A stretch of 64,000 nucleotides of DNA. It comes from Theobroma cacao. Taxonomy: Eukaryota; Streptophyta; Magnoliopsida; Malvales; Malvaceae. Below, piece after piece: positions 35,930 through 45,591 of the stretch. The stretch spans positions 540,354-604,353 of the forward strand of contig NC_030856.1 of NCBI RefSeq assembly GCF_000208745.1, written 5' to 3'. Positions within the stretch are counted from its first letter, which is position 1. Each line of letters opens with the position of its first letter. Position numbers and translations under genes: made by a program. The notes beneath the pieces were generated by a model. That model made no database searches. It was not told the origin of the DNA and worked only from the letters and a program-made list of their open reading frames with translations.

Positions 35930-37330
35930 AAATATGAAGAAAAAAACTGGGTCATTTTAAGTAAATACTATTTCTTTATTAACTTGAATTAATTCTTTCT
36001 TTTTTACCTTGCTTGAACCAAAAGCATGAAGGTGTTAGAGTTTGACATGTTTTGGAAGTTTGGGTTGAGTTTTGTCTCTAATTTGAAAGTTGAAACTTTC
36101 TAAATTTTATTCGAAAATTGAAACTTCCTAAATGTTAGGAACTCTTATTACATAAGGATTGTTCAGATACCTATAGATACTTGTTAATGCTAGAACCTGA
36201 AAGCAGTGTGACATTGCAAAGTTAAAGAAAGAATCTTACAGTTTTATGATCAGTGTGATGGGTGAGAACCCTTTTTTCCGGAAGGATTGCGTCATGAAGA
36301 AGCAGAGCGTTGTGGAAGGAAAGAAGAGGGAGAGAGGGAAGGAGGATCCAGAAATCAATGCCGTGTTCGATGCTGTCAAGAGGAGGAGGAGGAAGGTCGA
36401 GAAAAGTTCTGAAGAAATCAGCCTGTTTGTTGAGAAGTACTGGCTGAGCTCACGGTCGTTCCTGAAGACGATGCACAACTCAACAGAGAAGGCCAACATG
36501 CCATCAACAAGCTCAAGAAGTTGCCATTTCTCACCGAGGTTTTGTCCAAGAAGAACTTTCAGCTTCAGTTCTTGGATCATGGGGTTCTTACTCTCTTGAA
36601 GAACTGGCTAGAGCCCCTTCCTGACGGCAGCCTGCCCAATGCCAATATCCGTGGAGCAGTTCTGAACATCCTGGCAGATTTTCCGATCGATTTAGAGCAA
36701 CATTACCGACGAGAGCAGTTCAAGAGGAGCGGTCTTGGAAGGGCGATTATGTTCCTATCGAAATATGACGAGGAAACAGTTTCCATCAGAAGGGTCGCTA
36801 AGGATTTGATCGACAGATGGAGCCGAGTCATCTTCAACAGGAGTGCAAGGTACTCTGACCTGAGAAATGATGATGATATCCATGTTCCCGTGATGAAAAA
36901 GCCTGTGACCAAACCTCCAATGGTGGAAGTAAAGGCTTGTGATTTGGACGTCAATGTCTCTAAGGAGCAGAAGCTAAGTTCTCGACCATCTTCTATGAGG
37001 CAACACGTTACAAGGCCCGAAACAGCTTCACTTGTTTATACAGTACGTCCCCAATCTAAGTACAACCCAGAGATAGCCAGAACTTCTGCTAGACAACAAC
37101 GAGTACAAGGAGACTCTCGCCAAAGGATAGAGCAGAGGTTGAAGCAGTTGAAAGCATCCAGAAAGAAGCCGCTGCAAGCTGCAAAGCTTAGTGCTGAGGG
37201 TCGTCGTATGCTCCTAAGTGTGTGATGTGAAACAAGTTCATATATGTTCTATTAGCTCTTCTTGACAATTTTGCTGTCAAAGAAATTTTCTGTAAATTTT
37301 AGGTTGTTATGAATGAAGTTAAATTTTTTA
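35930..37330 (+). repeat. Segmental duplication, right copy
   Basis: Direct repeat of 32127-33525 with scattered substitutions, a 3-base insertion in the AGG-rich run near 36385 and a 1-base deletion near 36436. The upstream and 3' UTR blocks are as well preserved as the coding part, so the duplication took DNA, not RNA. Confidence 0.9.
36246..37225 (+). pseudogene. IWS1-like second copy, frameshifted
   Basis: Same gene as 32446-33420 but with one A missing: GAGAAAGTACTGG in the left copy is GAGAAGTACTGG at 36434-36445. The frame changes after about residue 64 (FVEK then YWLSSRS) and runs to a stop about 50 codons on. The original frame is open again to the stop at 37225 but has no in-frame ATG before the middle of the LW domain. 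An extra Arg codon lies in the RRRR run. Apart from this break the copy is well preserved, so the lesion seems young compared with the duplication. A sequencing error at this A run cannot be excluded. Confidence 0.8.
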
Positions 37331-38544
37331 ACATCATTGTCTTTGTCTTTGCGATTGTCATGAGCATCAGTTTCTAGCACCAAGCTTTCTAATCATCAAC
37401 ATGCTTTTCATGTGATATTTAGCAAGACTCATCATCTAAATTTCAGTTGATTGTCAAACCAAAGACATAAGCAGCATGTTGTAAATCATCCCGACTAAGA
37501 TGATGATAACTCGATGAGTGTTCCCTTACAGTTGAATAAAATACCTTGCAATCCTAAGCTTTTTAGTATTGCTTTCCTCTTATCTGGTGTGTTATGAGAT
37601 GCAAAGAATTGTTGTGCCTTGCATACCCCAAGCCAAGGAAAATGCTTCACATCAACAGTCTTGGTTGCATTTATGTTGTTGATTTCTACCTACAATCCCC
37701 CTTTACAGCATCAAGGAGGTTGAGGACTTGATGAGGAGGTAGAACCTCCTTCATATGCGGAATGCCTCCAACTAACTTGCCTATACTTAGCAGTTTTTCC
37801 TCATAACTGGCTGGTTGTGTCTCGGCCTAGCTACTAGGTCGAGGCCCTGAATCCAAAATGCAAAATTCCTGTCAAGATCAAGTATTTCTGGGGTTTTTCT
37901 GCACTGTGACAAATGCAGAACCAAGGCCATGAAAATTTGTCCGTGCTTCTTCCACTGATTGAGCTGAATTTAGTCTTTGTTGTATACTGCAAATCTTAAG
38001 GTAACTAGCCATGCATTCATCATGGACAATTAAAACGTATGGCACCTTGTATTCACCTTTTTGCTGATCTTCCTGTTTCTTCTCCTTCTTTTTCTTCTTG
38101 AACTCAAACTCCCTGTCTCCTGATGAGATGACCACTTAGACTAAGTCTGGTAATTGTTGTATGGTTACCTACTTATATAAATTAACCGAAAATGGCGTTC
38201 ACGCTTGCTTTCAGAAGACTTCAAATCTGTCAGCCAGTATGGCTGAAAACACCAACCTTGCTCAAGAGTCTCTAAATAGGTTACTTCTTTTTCTGTTACA
38301 TTCATGTAGATGCATATCAATGTTCCAATTGGGCCTCCCACAAGTCATGCTTCAGCACTGGTAAAATCTTTATGCTTCAGCACTGTGTACTTCCAGGGTG
38401 AATTCAATAAAATCGGGGTTGATTTGATAACGCTGTAAGCATGAGCTATTCACTGCAGTGGCTTAGTATCAAAAGAGAGAACTCTGTCATGTAGTGAGCT
38501 TTTCACATAGACCATCAAGGGTTGCTGTAACTGTACTCATTTCG
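37331..38544. other. Spacer between IWS1 copy and methyltransferase remnant
   Basis: Bases about 37425-37480 (GACTCATCATCTAAATTTCAG onward) match 42222-42270, so the IWS1 duplicate had a third copy of its 3' flank. Minus-strand 37878-38135 is open with a Lys-rich start (FKKKKKEKKQEDQQKGEYKV), but I see no family and no splice context that would prove a gene. Confidence 0.45.
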
Positions 38545-38614
38545 TCACAAAGCCCGAACAAGACGAGCTGCAAATGCTCCATCTAGCAAATGTTTCACTG
38601 GATTAGAGAGATAG

Positions 38615-39158
38615 TGACGCCGGGGCGTTGTAAAGGCACCTAGGCGTTATGAAAAACACCAATCGTGGCGAGGTTGAAAACCCCACTAAGGTGAATCACC
38701 AATCTTGGCAAGGTTGAAAAACCCCACTAAGGTGAAAAATAGCCAAAATCTCACTTTGGTTGGCTAGGCCAAAGATATTAAAACCTCTTACTCTTTAAAA
38801 GAGCCTAGAGAAATAAGCACTCCTTCTTAAGAAAATATTATTTATTAACTCTCAATTCTGAATGTCTCATAACTAACCCTAAGGATCCTATTTATAGTAT
38901 TATAGGCCCAAACCCTAATCAAACTCTACTTTATATTGTCTAATACAATCAAAATAATTAATAAGAGATTTAAATAAAATAGGTTTTCTATTCCTAAATA
39001 GAACATGACTATCATAATCAAATACTAATTCTTAAAAGTATTAAAATAAAATAAGAAAAGAATCCTAATTTAAATAGAATAAAGAAAATAAATCCTAAAT
39101 CAACTAAATTAGCAAAAACTAAATTTAATAAAATACAATCCTTGACGCTCCTGCGTCA
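38615..39158 (-). repeat. 3' LTR of the element
   Basis: About 544 bp, bounded by TGACGCCGGGG and CTCCTGCGTCA on the plus strand. Pairs with 41286-41830. Contains an internal short repeat (CACTAAGGTGAA twice, 38689-38737). Confidence 0.92.
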
Positions 39159-39169
39159 TTCTCCTCGAG

Positions 39170-39655
39170 TCAGAAAAACTCGACTCTGACGAGTAGGCCT
39201 GGACATATTCCATGTTGATGTCTGGATCCATATGTTGTCATAGTCCATACCAACCATTTGATCAATTCATCCATTGTTTTGAAAGTTATTTTCCATTCAT
39301 CTCCAAGTCGTATTCGAATTTGTTGATCTCTTTTCTTCAAATCCATCTTCAAAAACACTTTAGAGCCAATGAACATGTCATCCAATCTAGGGATAGGAAA
39401 ATCATACTTAACTGTAATCTTGTTAACGGCACGGTTGTCCACAAAGCTTCTCGATAAGTTTCCCGAACTTTGGTTGATCAATTTTGTTTGACCATCATTA
39501 GATAAGGATGAAGACACTTTATTCTCCTTAGAGACTAATAAGAGACATAAATGGTTTGACTCACAGTAAGCTTTGTTTAAGCCAAACACAGTGATGAGTG
39601 CTTTATCTTCCTCTTGTCTCTTTGGTCGGTCTTCTGGTTTTAATGGAGTCAACAT
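39170..39655 (-). pseudogene. Reverse transcriptase fragment of the LTR element
   Basis: Recognisable RT pieces are [13 protein letters not shown] (usually YPIPRIDD), [25 protein letters not shown] (usually DLRSGYHQIRI..GDEWKTAFKT) and ELIKWLVW. The catalytic YxDD region and everything after it are missing, and the sequence runs into the 3' LTR. The first part has no clear RT match. Non-functional. Confidence 0.8.
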
Positions 39656-39813
39656 AATTTTTACTCTATCCTTAATGAAGGAATAAGTATTTTTTATCCA
39701 TCATGGTGAGCTCGACGATCATATTGCTATGGGCGTCCTAACAACAAGTGGCATGCATCCATTGGAATAACATCACACCAAACTTCGTCTTCATACTTAT
39801 TTCCAATAGAGAA

Positions 39814-41140
39814 TTAAACACAACAGCGCTTTGTTACCTTAACTTTGTTTCCTTTTCTCAGCCATTGTAGTTTGTAAGGATGAGGATGTACTTCAATTTG
39901 AAGTTTCAACTTTTCCACCATGTAGTTAGCAATAACATTTTCACAGTTTCCACTATCAATAATGACATTACAAACCTTCCCTTGGGATGTGCACCTTGTA
40001 TAGAATATGTTGTGACGAAGCCAACTTTCATATTTAGTCATCATGGCAGTGTTAAGGTCACGACGAACAATAAGAGCTTCTCCATGGTTAGCAGAAACTT
40101 CTTTTATCTCTTCGTCATCATACTCATCATAGACTGGTTCTAATTTTTCCCAATTCGCATAATCTTCTTCTTCTACTAAGGAAATAATTCTTCGATTCGG
40201 ACAATCAGAAGCAATATGCCCAAATCCTTGGCATTTGAAGCACTTTTTGTTGACATTAGAAGCACGAGTAGAAGTAGTTTCTTTATCATTATTGTTTGAA
40301 GTTTTGGAAGAGTTTACCTTTGGAGGCGGAATGGGTACTGAACTCTGACTTTCATCGTTTGAGATAGATTCTTGTTGTCTAGATGAACTCATTGACCTTT
40401 TTCGTGATCGTTGTTTTTCAACCTTTAATGCTAATCTGATGACATCATTTAGGTTCCAATATGGTTGTAGTTGAACAACATCTGCAATTTCAACATTGAG
40501 ACCCCCAAGATAACGAGTTACAATTTGTTCTTCAGGCTCATGGACATCGCACTTCATGTGAAGTTGCTCGAACTCCATTGTATATTCTTCCACCGTCATT
40601 GTTTTTTGCCTCAAGTTATGAAATTTGAAAAAAATTTCTTGTCGATAATGCTCAGGAAGGAATTTACGCTTGAGTTCTTGACGCATCTTATCCCATGTTC
40701 TGATCTTGTTGCGACCTTCTCTTTCTGGTTATTATTTGAGATTTTTCCCACCAAATAATGGTGTGCTTCTTCAATTTAATTGCCACAAGCTTCACACGTT
40801 TTTTATCGGGAATATCTTTGAGCTCAAAAACTCTTTCTACTGTGTAGAGCCAGTCAAGGAAGTTATCAGGATGAAGTCTTCCTTCAAACTCAGGAATGTC
40901 GACTTTGATTCCCAAATCTCTGGTAGCAGCAGTTCTCAAGCGACGAATAGGTACTTCTTCATCAGAGGACAAATTTTGATGAAACGGGTTGGGGTCATTC
41001 TCTTCATCACTAGAGTTGCTATTGTTTATTTGAGCATCACGTCTTGCGAGTTGCTCTTGTAATTCTTGAATTTGCTGACGTAGTTCTGCAATCTCAATCT
41101 CGTGATCATCTCTTTGACGATTTTGACGTCTTGGCGGCAT
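39814..41140 (-). pseudogene. gag and protease remnant of the LTR element, frame-broken
   Basis: Two consecutive open stretches, 40688-41140 and 39814-40686, are out of frame with each other. The first starts MPPRRQNRQRDD, has a short coiled coil (AELRQQIQELQEQLA) and the capsid start with VDIPEFEGRLHPDNFLDWL. The second continues the capsid (FLPEHYRQEIFFKFHNLRQ, MTVEEYTMEFEQL), has a CCHC zinc knuckle CFKCQGFGHIASDCP and a protease-like VIIDSGNCENVIANYMV with the DSG motif. This order is typical of Ty3/gypsy gag-pol. It ends in a frame break before the RT piece. Confidence 0.85.
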
Positions 41141-41270
41141 TTTATTTTTTTATGGTGATGTAGAAAGAAAAAAGATGATGATATAACTATAAAGAAATAA
41201 AATTACCCGTACAGGGAGTATCGAAACTTGACAGCGAATCTGAACTTATGCAGCGAATAATAATCCTCCC

Positions 41271-41282
41271 GCTCTGATACCA
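41271..41282 (-). other. Primer binding site (initiator tRNA-Met)
   Basis: TGGTATCAGAGC on the minus strand, four bases inside the 5' LTR end. This 12-mer is the standard plant tRNA-iMet complementary site and fixes the element's orientation. Confidence 0.85.
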
Positions 41283-41285
41283 AAC

Positions 41286-41830
41286 TGACTCCGGGGCGTT
41301 GTAAAGGCACCTAGGCGTTATGAAAAACACCAATCGTGGCAAGGTTGAAAACCCCACTAAGGTGAATCACCAATCTTGGCAAGGTTGAAAAACCCCACTA
41401 AGGTGAAAAATAGCCAAAATCCCACTTTGGTTGGCTAGGCCAAAGATACTAAAATCTCTTACTCTTTTGAAAGAGCCTAGAGAAATAAGCACTCATGCTT
41501 AAGAAAATATTATTTATTAACTTTCAACTTGAATGTCTCATAACTAAGTCTAAAGGTCCTATTTATAGTATCATAAGCTCATATCTTAATAAAACTCTAC
41601 TCCTAGTTATCTAATACAATTAGAATAATTAATAAGAGATTTAAATAAAATAGGTGTTCTATTCCTAAATAGAACATGACTATCCTAATCAAATACTAAT
41701 TCTTAAAAGTATTAAAATAAAAATAAGAAAAAAATCCTAATTTAAATAAAATAAAGAAAATAAATCCTGAATCAACTAAATTAGCAAAAACTAAATTTAA
41801 TAAAATACAATCCTTGATGCTCCTGCGTCA
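41286..41830 (-). repeat. 5' LTR of the element
   Basis: About 545 bp, bounded by TGACTCCGGGG and CTCCTGCGTCA on the plus strand. Aligns along its whole length with 38615-39158, with scattered substitutions and few indels. Confidence 0.92.
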
Positions 41831-42099
41831 GATAGAAGCCTTGTTTTGTAACGAAATCAGATGGCACATATCTATCAACAGGATCTATTCTGAATTCCTG
41901 AAAAAGGAAAGCTAAGAAAATAATCAGTTGATAAATAAAATTCTAGCACAGAAGTTGAGGAAAAAGCCATTGTTCTTAAAGGATGCCTGCCAAGAAAAGC
42001 ATCCACCCTGTCTTCATTCTCTTCAGGATCAATGGAGTAGGTACTGTCTGTTAACACTCTTCCAGGGCTCACCAGTCTATAAATGCAGAACAAATGTTG

Positions 42100-42275
42100 T
42101 AAGTGTGATGTTAAACAAGTTTATATATGTTCTATACTTCTATTAGACCTTCTTGACAGTTTTAGCTGTCAAAGAACTTTTCTGTAAACTTTAAGTTGTT
42201 ATCAATGAAGTTAATGCAAGACTCATCAACAAAATTTCAGTTCATTGCCAAATCAAAACCTTAAGCAGCTTGCAG
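42100..42275 (+). repeat. Third copy of the IWS1-like 3' UTR
   Basis: GTGTGATGTTAAACAAGT, TATATATGTTCTAT, TTAGACCTTCTTGAC and GTTTTAGCTGTCAAAGAA match 33412-33520 and 37216-37320. Continuing, 42222-42270 matches 37425-37480. No coding part of IWS1 is present; the fragment directly abuts the methyltransferase exon A. Confidence 0.8.
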
Positions 42276-42294
42276 GTTCTAGTTTCTCCAAAAA

Positions 42295-42963
42295 GCACTC
42301 GGAAAATGAAATGGAACTAATGTTGAATGAAAAACAACAAACGTATAATGAGTGACAAAGATTATGAATTGCAGCATTGAGAAGCCATGCTAATGCCTAC
42401 TATCATTCTTGTCGAACTCTTAATTTTAATGAAAAATTTCATCTCCACGAAAACAATTGGTATTTCTCGTCAACTTGATATATGTTACGATTAAAGGGTA
42501 TATGTTACGGTTATATGATAAACGATTGAGTATATGATAGATTACATCAAACATTAATTGTCACAATGAATTTATAAGATATACATTAAACTATAGTTTT
42601 TTTTTAATAATAACAAAAATAAAGAATTTTTTGAGGTGAAGGGTAATAATTCAAGGTTTTTTAAGTATTTAAAATGAAATTAATTTATTTAAAAGTTGGT
42701 TTTTGTTTATAGTTTTTAACTAAAACGTTCAATACGACACCGTTTGGGTAATCCTGACAACTTCGTGGGAAATCTCGTCTTGTCAGCCTTAAAAGCATCG
42801 AAACCATAGAAATCAGAGAAGTGAGCGAGCCACCGAGTTGAGTTCACCTTCAAACTTCCCACCCACTCACTTGTTTACTGTCGCATCCTCTCGTTAAATT
42901 GCCGGCGACCCGGTAACCTCGGTGACTCAGTGAATCTGACCAGTAGAGAAGGGAAAACAAAAA
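42295..42963 (+). promoter_or_regulatory. EMC8/9 upstream region and leader
   Basis: Upstream DNA of the EMC8/9 gene, the parent of the copy at 31205-31770. The best preserved block between copies is ACGACACCGTTTGG followed by TAATCCT and ACAACTTC (42735-42770). It lies about 200 bases before the ATG, where a core promoter element would be expected. No clear TATA box is visible. Confidence 0.5.
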
Positions 42964-44868
42964 ATGGTGGCCGAGTTGAAGTACGAGATCTCACAGAACG
43001 CTTACATAAAGTTGGTTCTACAAGCGCTGAAGCACAAAACGACGGCGGTCAACGGCGTCTTACTCGGCCGAGTCAACCCGCAAAATGAAAACGTTGTTGA
43101 GATCATTGACTCAGTCCCTCTCTTTCACTCTAATCTTGCTTTATTGCCTCCCCTCGAGATCGCCCTCATCATGGTATCTATATTCTCTTTTTAGGTTTTA
43201 ATATTTTTATTTTCTCTTGGAAGTTCTTTAGTTTTGGAAAATCAGAGTTTTATGGTGTTCTAATGATGTGATTTTGACCAAGATTCAATTGGGTAATTGA
43301 AACTTTCTGTTGTTTAAGTAAAGTTTTGTTCTTTTTTAAGAAAAAAAAACCATCTTTGGGCTATTTTGTTGGAAGATTTTGTATTTGAAATTTGATGCTG
43401 ATACACATTTTTACCGCTGTTGTGATGGGTTGGTTTTGATCAGGTAGAGGAGCATTATGGATCTCAGGGATTGGGAATTGTGGGCTATTTCCATGCAAAT
43501 GAGAGGTTTGATAATGCAGAGCTAGGCATTGTGGCAAAGAATATTGGTGATCATATTTGCCGGTACTTTCCCCAAGCTGCTCTTCTCTTGGTATGTATTT
43601 TGATTGTTGTAATAATTACTAATTGGTTTATATATATGGCTTGGTCTTGATTCTGTTTTGTTTGTGATTTTTCTTTTGTAGTTAGATAACAAAAAGCTGG
43701 AAGCTTTGTCTAAGGAGAAAGACCAGAGTCCTGTGATGCAGGTTTGTGTTTACTTGTGATTTTTTAAGTTTTAATTGTTTCCTTTTTGGTTTTGATTGAT
43801 TTGGGGGAGGTGAAGGGATTATGCCTGAGGAATGCTATTGGTGGTAATGGGAAAGAAAGCACTGTTAGAAGAATAGTTTAGGGAAAAATGAAAAACTATA
43901 TATAGGTACAAGAGGAGAGCTGGCATCAGTTCTATCTTAGGACTTTCTCTGATAGGAGTTAAAATTAGAGGCTTGAAGGTATAGCTGAATGTTCAGTTGC
44001 TTCATATATGCATGTGAGGCTTTTTGGATATCTGCTCCCATGACTTTGAGCTGTGTAAATCTCATGTTGTGTATCATAGACAATCTTGGTGTTAGGTATA
44101 TTTGGTTTGGATCTATCAGCCTCAGTTATAGTCCTATCAATGGTCTATGCTGCAAATGCAGTTGATCTTCCAGATTCAGAGGTGTAGTAGTTTCACATCT
44201 CTTGGAATTAGAAGGTGGGTTAGCTGAAAGGAGCAAGGGCTGATTGGCTTTTGCGATATTAGCTCTCCGATTCTTTTTAAAACTGCCACTATACTTATTT
44301 AGCATTTTTCAAGGTTTTAAACCCTGCCATTTTGGTATAACTATATTGAATAGCCAAGGTTGTTCCTTGGGAAGGTCATCCATTAGGAGGCTCTGGTTTA
44401 TTTATATCATATCCCCCATTGCTTACATTTTTTATGCTAGATTCTGGTCATCTAGGGAGTTTTATTCCTTAAAAAGTAGTTGGACGCTTTCATGGTCCAA
44501 TAATTTTTACTACACCTTTGGCTAATGATAATATTTGTCTCGTCTTGTGTCAGCTATATATAAGGGATGCATCCAAGAACTGGAAACTGGTTAGACCGGA
44601 TGGAGGCAGCCGATTGGTAATTAAGGAGCCTGCTGCAAATGTTGTTTTGTTGGATTTCATTTCATCTGAAAAATGGCAGGATGTTGCAGATTTTGACGAT
44701 CACCTTGATGACATTAAGAAGTAAGCCTTATGGTCTTCGCTTCTCTTATAACAGAATAAGATGAAAACACCTGATGTTACATGGGTATATATTCGATTGG
44801 TTTTGTTTGATTTTACATCTTATCTTTCTGTTTGCAGGGACTGGCTTAATCCAGATCTCTTCAAGTAA
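42964..44868 (+). CDS. EMC8: ER membrane protein complex subunit 8/9 homologue
   Basis: Cytosolic subunit of the ER membrane protein complex, which inserts tail-anchored and multipass membrane proteins (knowledge from yeast and animals). Five exons: 42964-43173, 43444-43590, 43682-43741, 44554-44720 and 44838-44868, 204 residues, the normal length. It is an MPN-like fold without the JAMM metal site. Markers are ELKYEISQNAYIKLVLQALKHKT, VNGVLLGRV, DSVPLFHSNLALLPPLEIAL, GLGIVGYFHANERFDN, NIGDHICRYFPQAALLLLDN and the end KDWLNPDLFK. Start context AAAAATGG is good. The Arabidopsis homologue is embryo-essential, as I recall. The long third intron (812 bp) holds nothing notable. Confidence 0.93.
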
Positions 44869-45591
44869 GATCCTTCATTGGTTGGTCGAAGGTAATGGTT
44901 GATGCAGACACTTGTCCTGGAGACCATGAAGTAGACAATGAATTGGATGAACCATGGGCTTACGGATATTTTATTCGCCAGGGGATTTTGTTGTGACGTA
45001 TTAACCGATTTGTTATAAGATCAGGATGAATACCATCAACATTTCTTTAGCGGAAAGACATGTGTTTTAAGATCCATTGTTTTAGAATTTGTAAGTGGAA
45101 ATGCAATGCCATTCTGTTTTGAATTTGTTGCATTCTTTACAGTCGTCGCTAGGTTTTTTCGAGGATCTGGTGAATGATTTTGACTGAGAATGTTGAATGG
45201 GTCATGAGTTCATGATCTCCCAGCAAGGCCTAAAATTGCCATTTTCAAGCAGTAATTTTTTTAGAATGAAGCTATGGAGGAACCTCTTCCGTTCTACATT
45301 ACAAGAAGAAAGATGAACATGGTTCTGAATATCAGGACAGAGTTCAATATCAACAAGCCATCTCAAGCTTTTGGACGAGGCAAGGTATAAACTTTGCTAT
45401 GAAATTCAAATCCTCTGAATAAGCTAAAAGTACAGAAGGACAACAGAAATCTATTCTTCTTGCATCAAATTTCATGTTTCTCTATCTTTTGGGGATCAAA
45501 AGAAGCTAAAAAGTTAACAAAGAAAAGCACTTGAACCCGCTAAATTCAAAAAACCGTTGGTCACCAAGCAACTGAAGTCAAAAGGAAGAAA
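44869..45591. other. EMC8/9 3' flank and PPR gene leader
   Basis: No gene or repeat is supported. The two genes are in tandem on the plus strand, so the region holds the first gene's 3' UTR and the second gene's promoter. Confidence 0.45.

Larger units (their letters stand above)
38615..41830 (-). mobile_element. Ty3/gypsy-type LTR retrotransposon, internally deleted, with 5-bp target duplications
   Basis: Two direct LTRs of about 545 bp (38615-39158 and 41286-41830) begin TGAC and end GTCA. They are flanked by GATAG on both sides (38610-38614 and 41831-41835), a perfect target site duplication. The element reads on the minus strand. A primer binding site TGGTATCAGAGC (41271-41282), complementary to plant initiator tRNA-Met, abuts the 5' LTR, and a purine run (GAGGAGAA) precedes the 3' LTR. 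Inside are gag, a protease remnant and a small reverse transcriptase piece. RNase H and integrase are absent. The LTRs differ at many sites, so the insertion is not recent. It cannot move by itself. Confidence 0.93.
38545..42076 (-). pseudogene. RsmB/NOL1-NOP2-Sun type rRNA (cytosine-C5) methyltransferase, 3' end only, split by a retrotransposon
   Basis: Two last exons of a plastid-type RsmB-like gene survive. Exon A (41980-42076) encodes LVSPGRVL.DSTYSIDPEENEDRVDAFLGRHP. Exon B (41831-41897, continued at 38545-38614) encodes EFRIDPVDRYVPSDFVTKQGFYL, then SNPVKHLLDGAFAARLVRAL and TGA. In the family the first motif reads YSTCSIDPEENE; here the catalytic-region Cys is Tyr. The donor after exon A, expected GTAAG, reads TTAAG (41979-41975). 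The rest of the gene is missing; upstream lies IWS1-type 3' UTR sequence. The LTR element sits inside exon B and duplicated 5 bp; without it exon B is in frame. The gene was thus probably dead, or died, around the insertion. Confidence 0.82.

Noticed and set aside
36521..37225. Right IWS1 copy starting internally as a functional shorter protein
   Set aside because: The frame has no ATG there (the first codon is TTG) and would lack half of the LW domain.
37878..38135. Minus-strand Lys-rich ORF (FKKKKKEKKQEDQQKG) as part of the methyltransferase gene
   Set aside because: It lies downstream of that gene's stop and does not match any part of RsmB proteins that I know.
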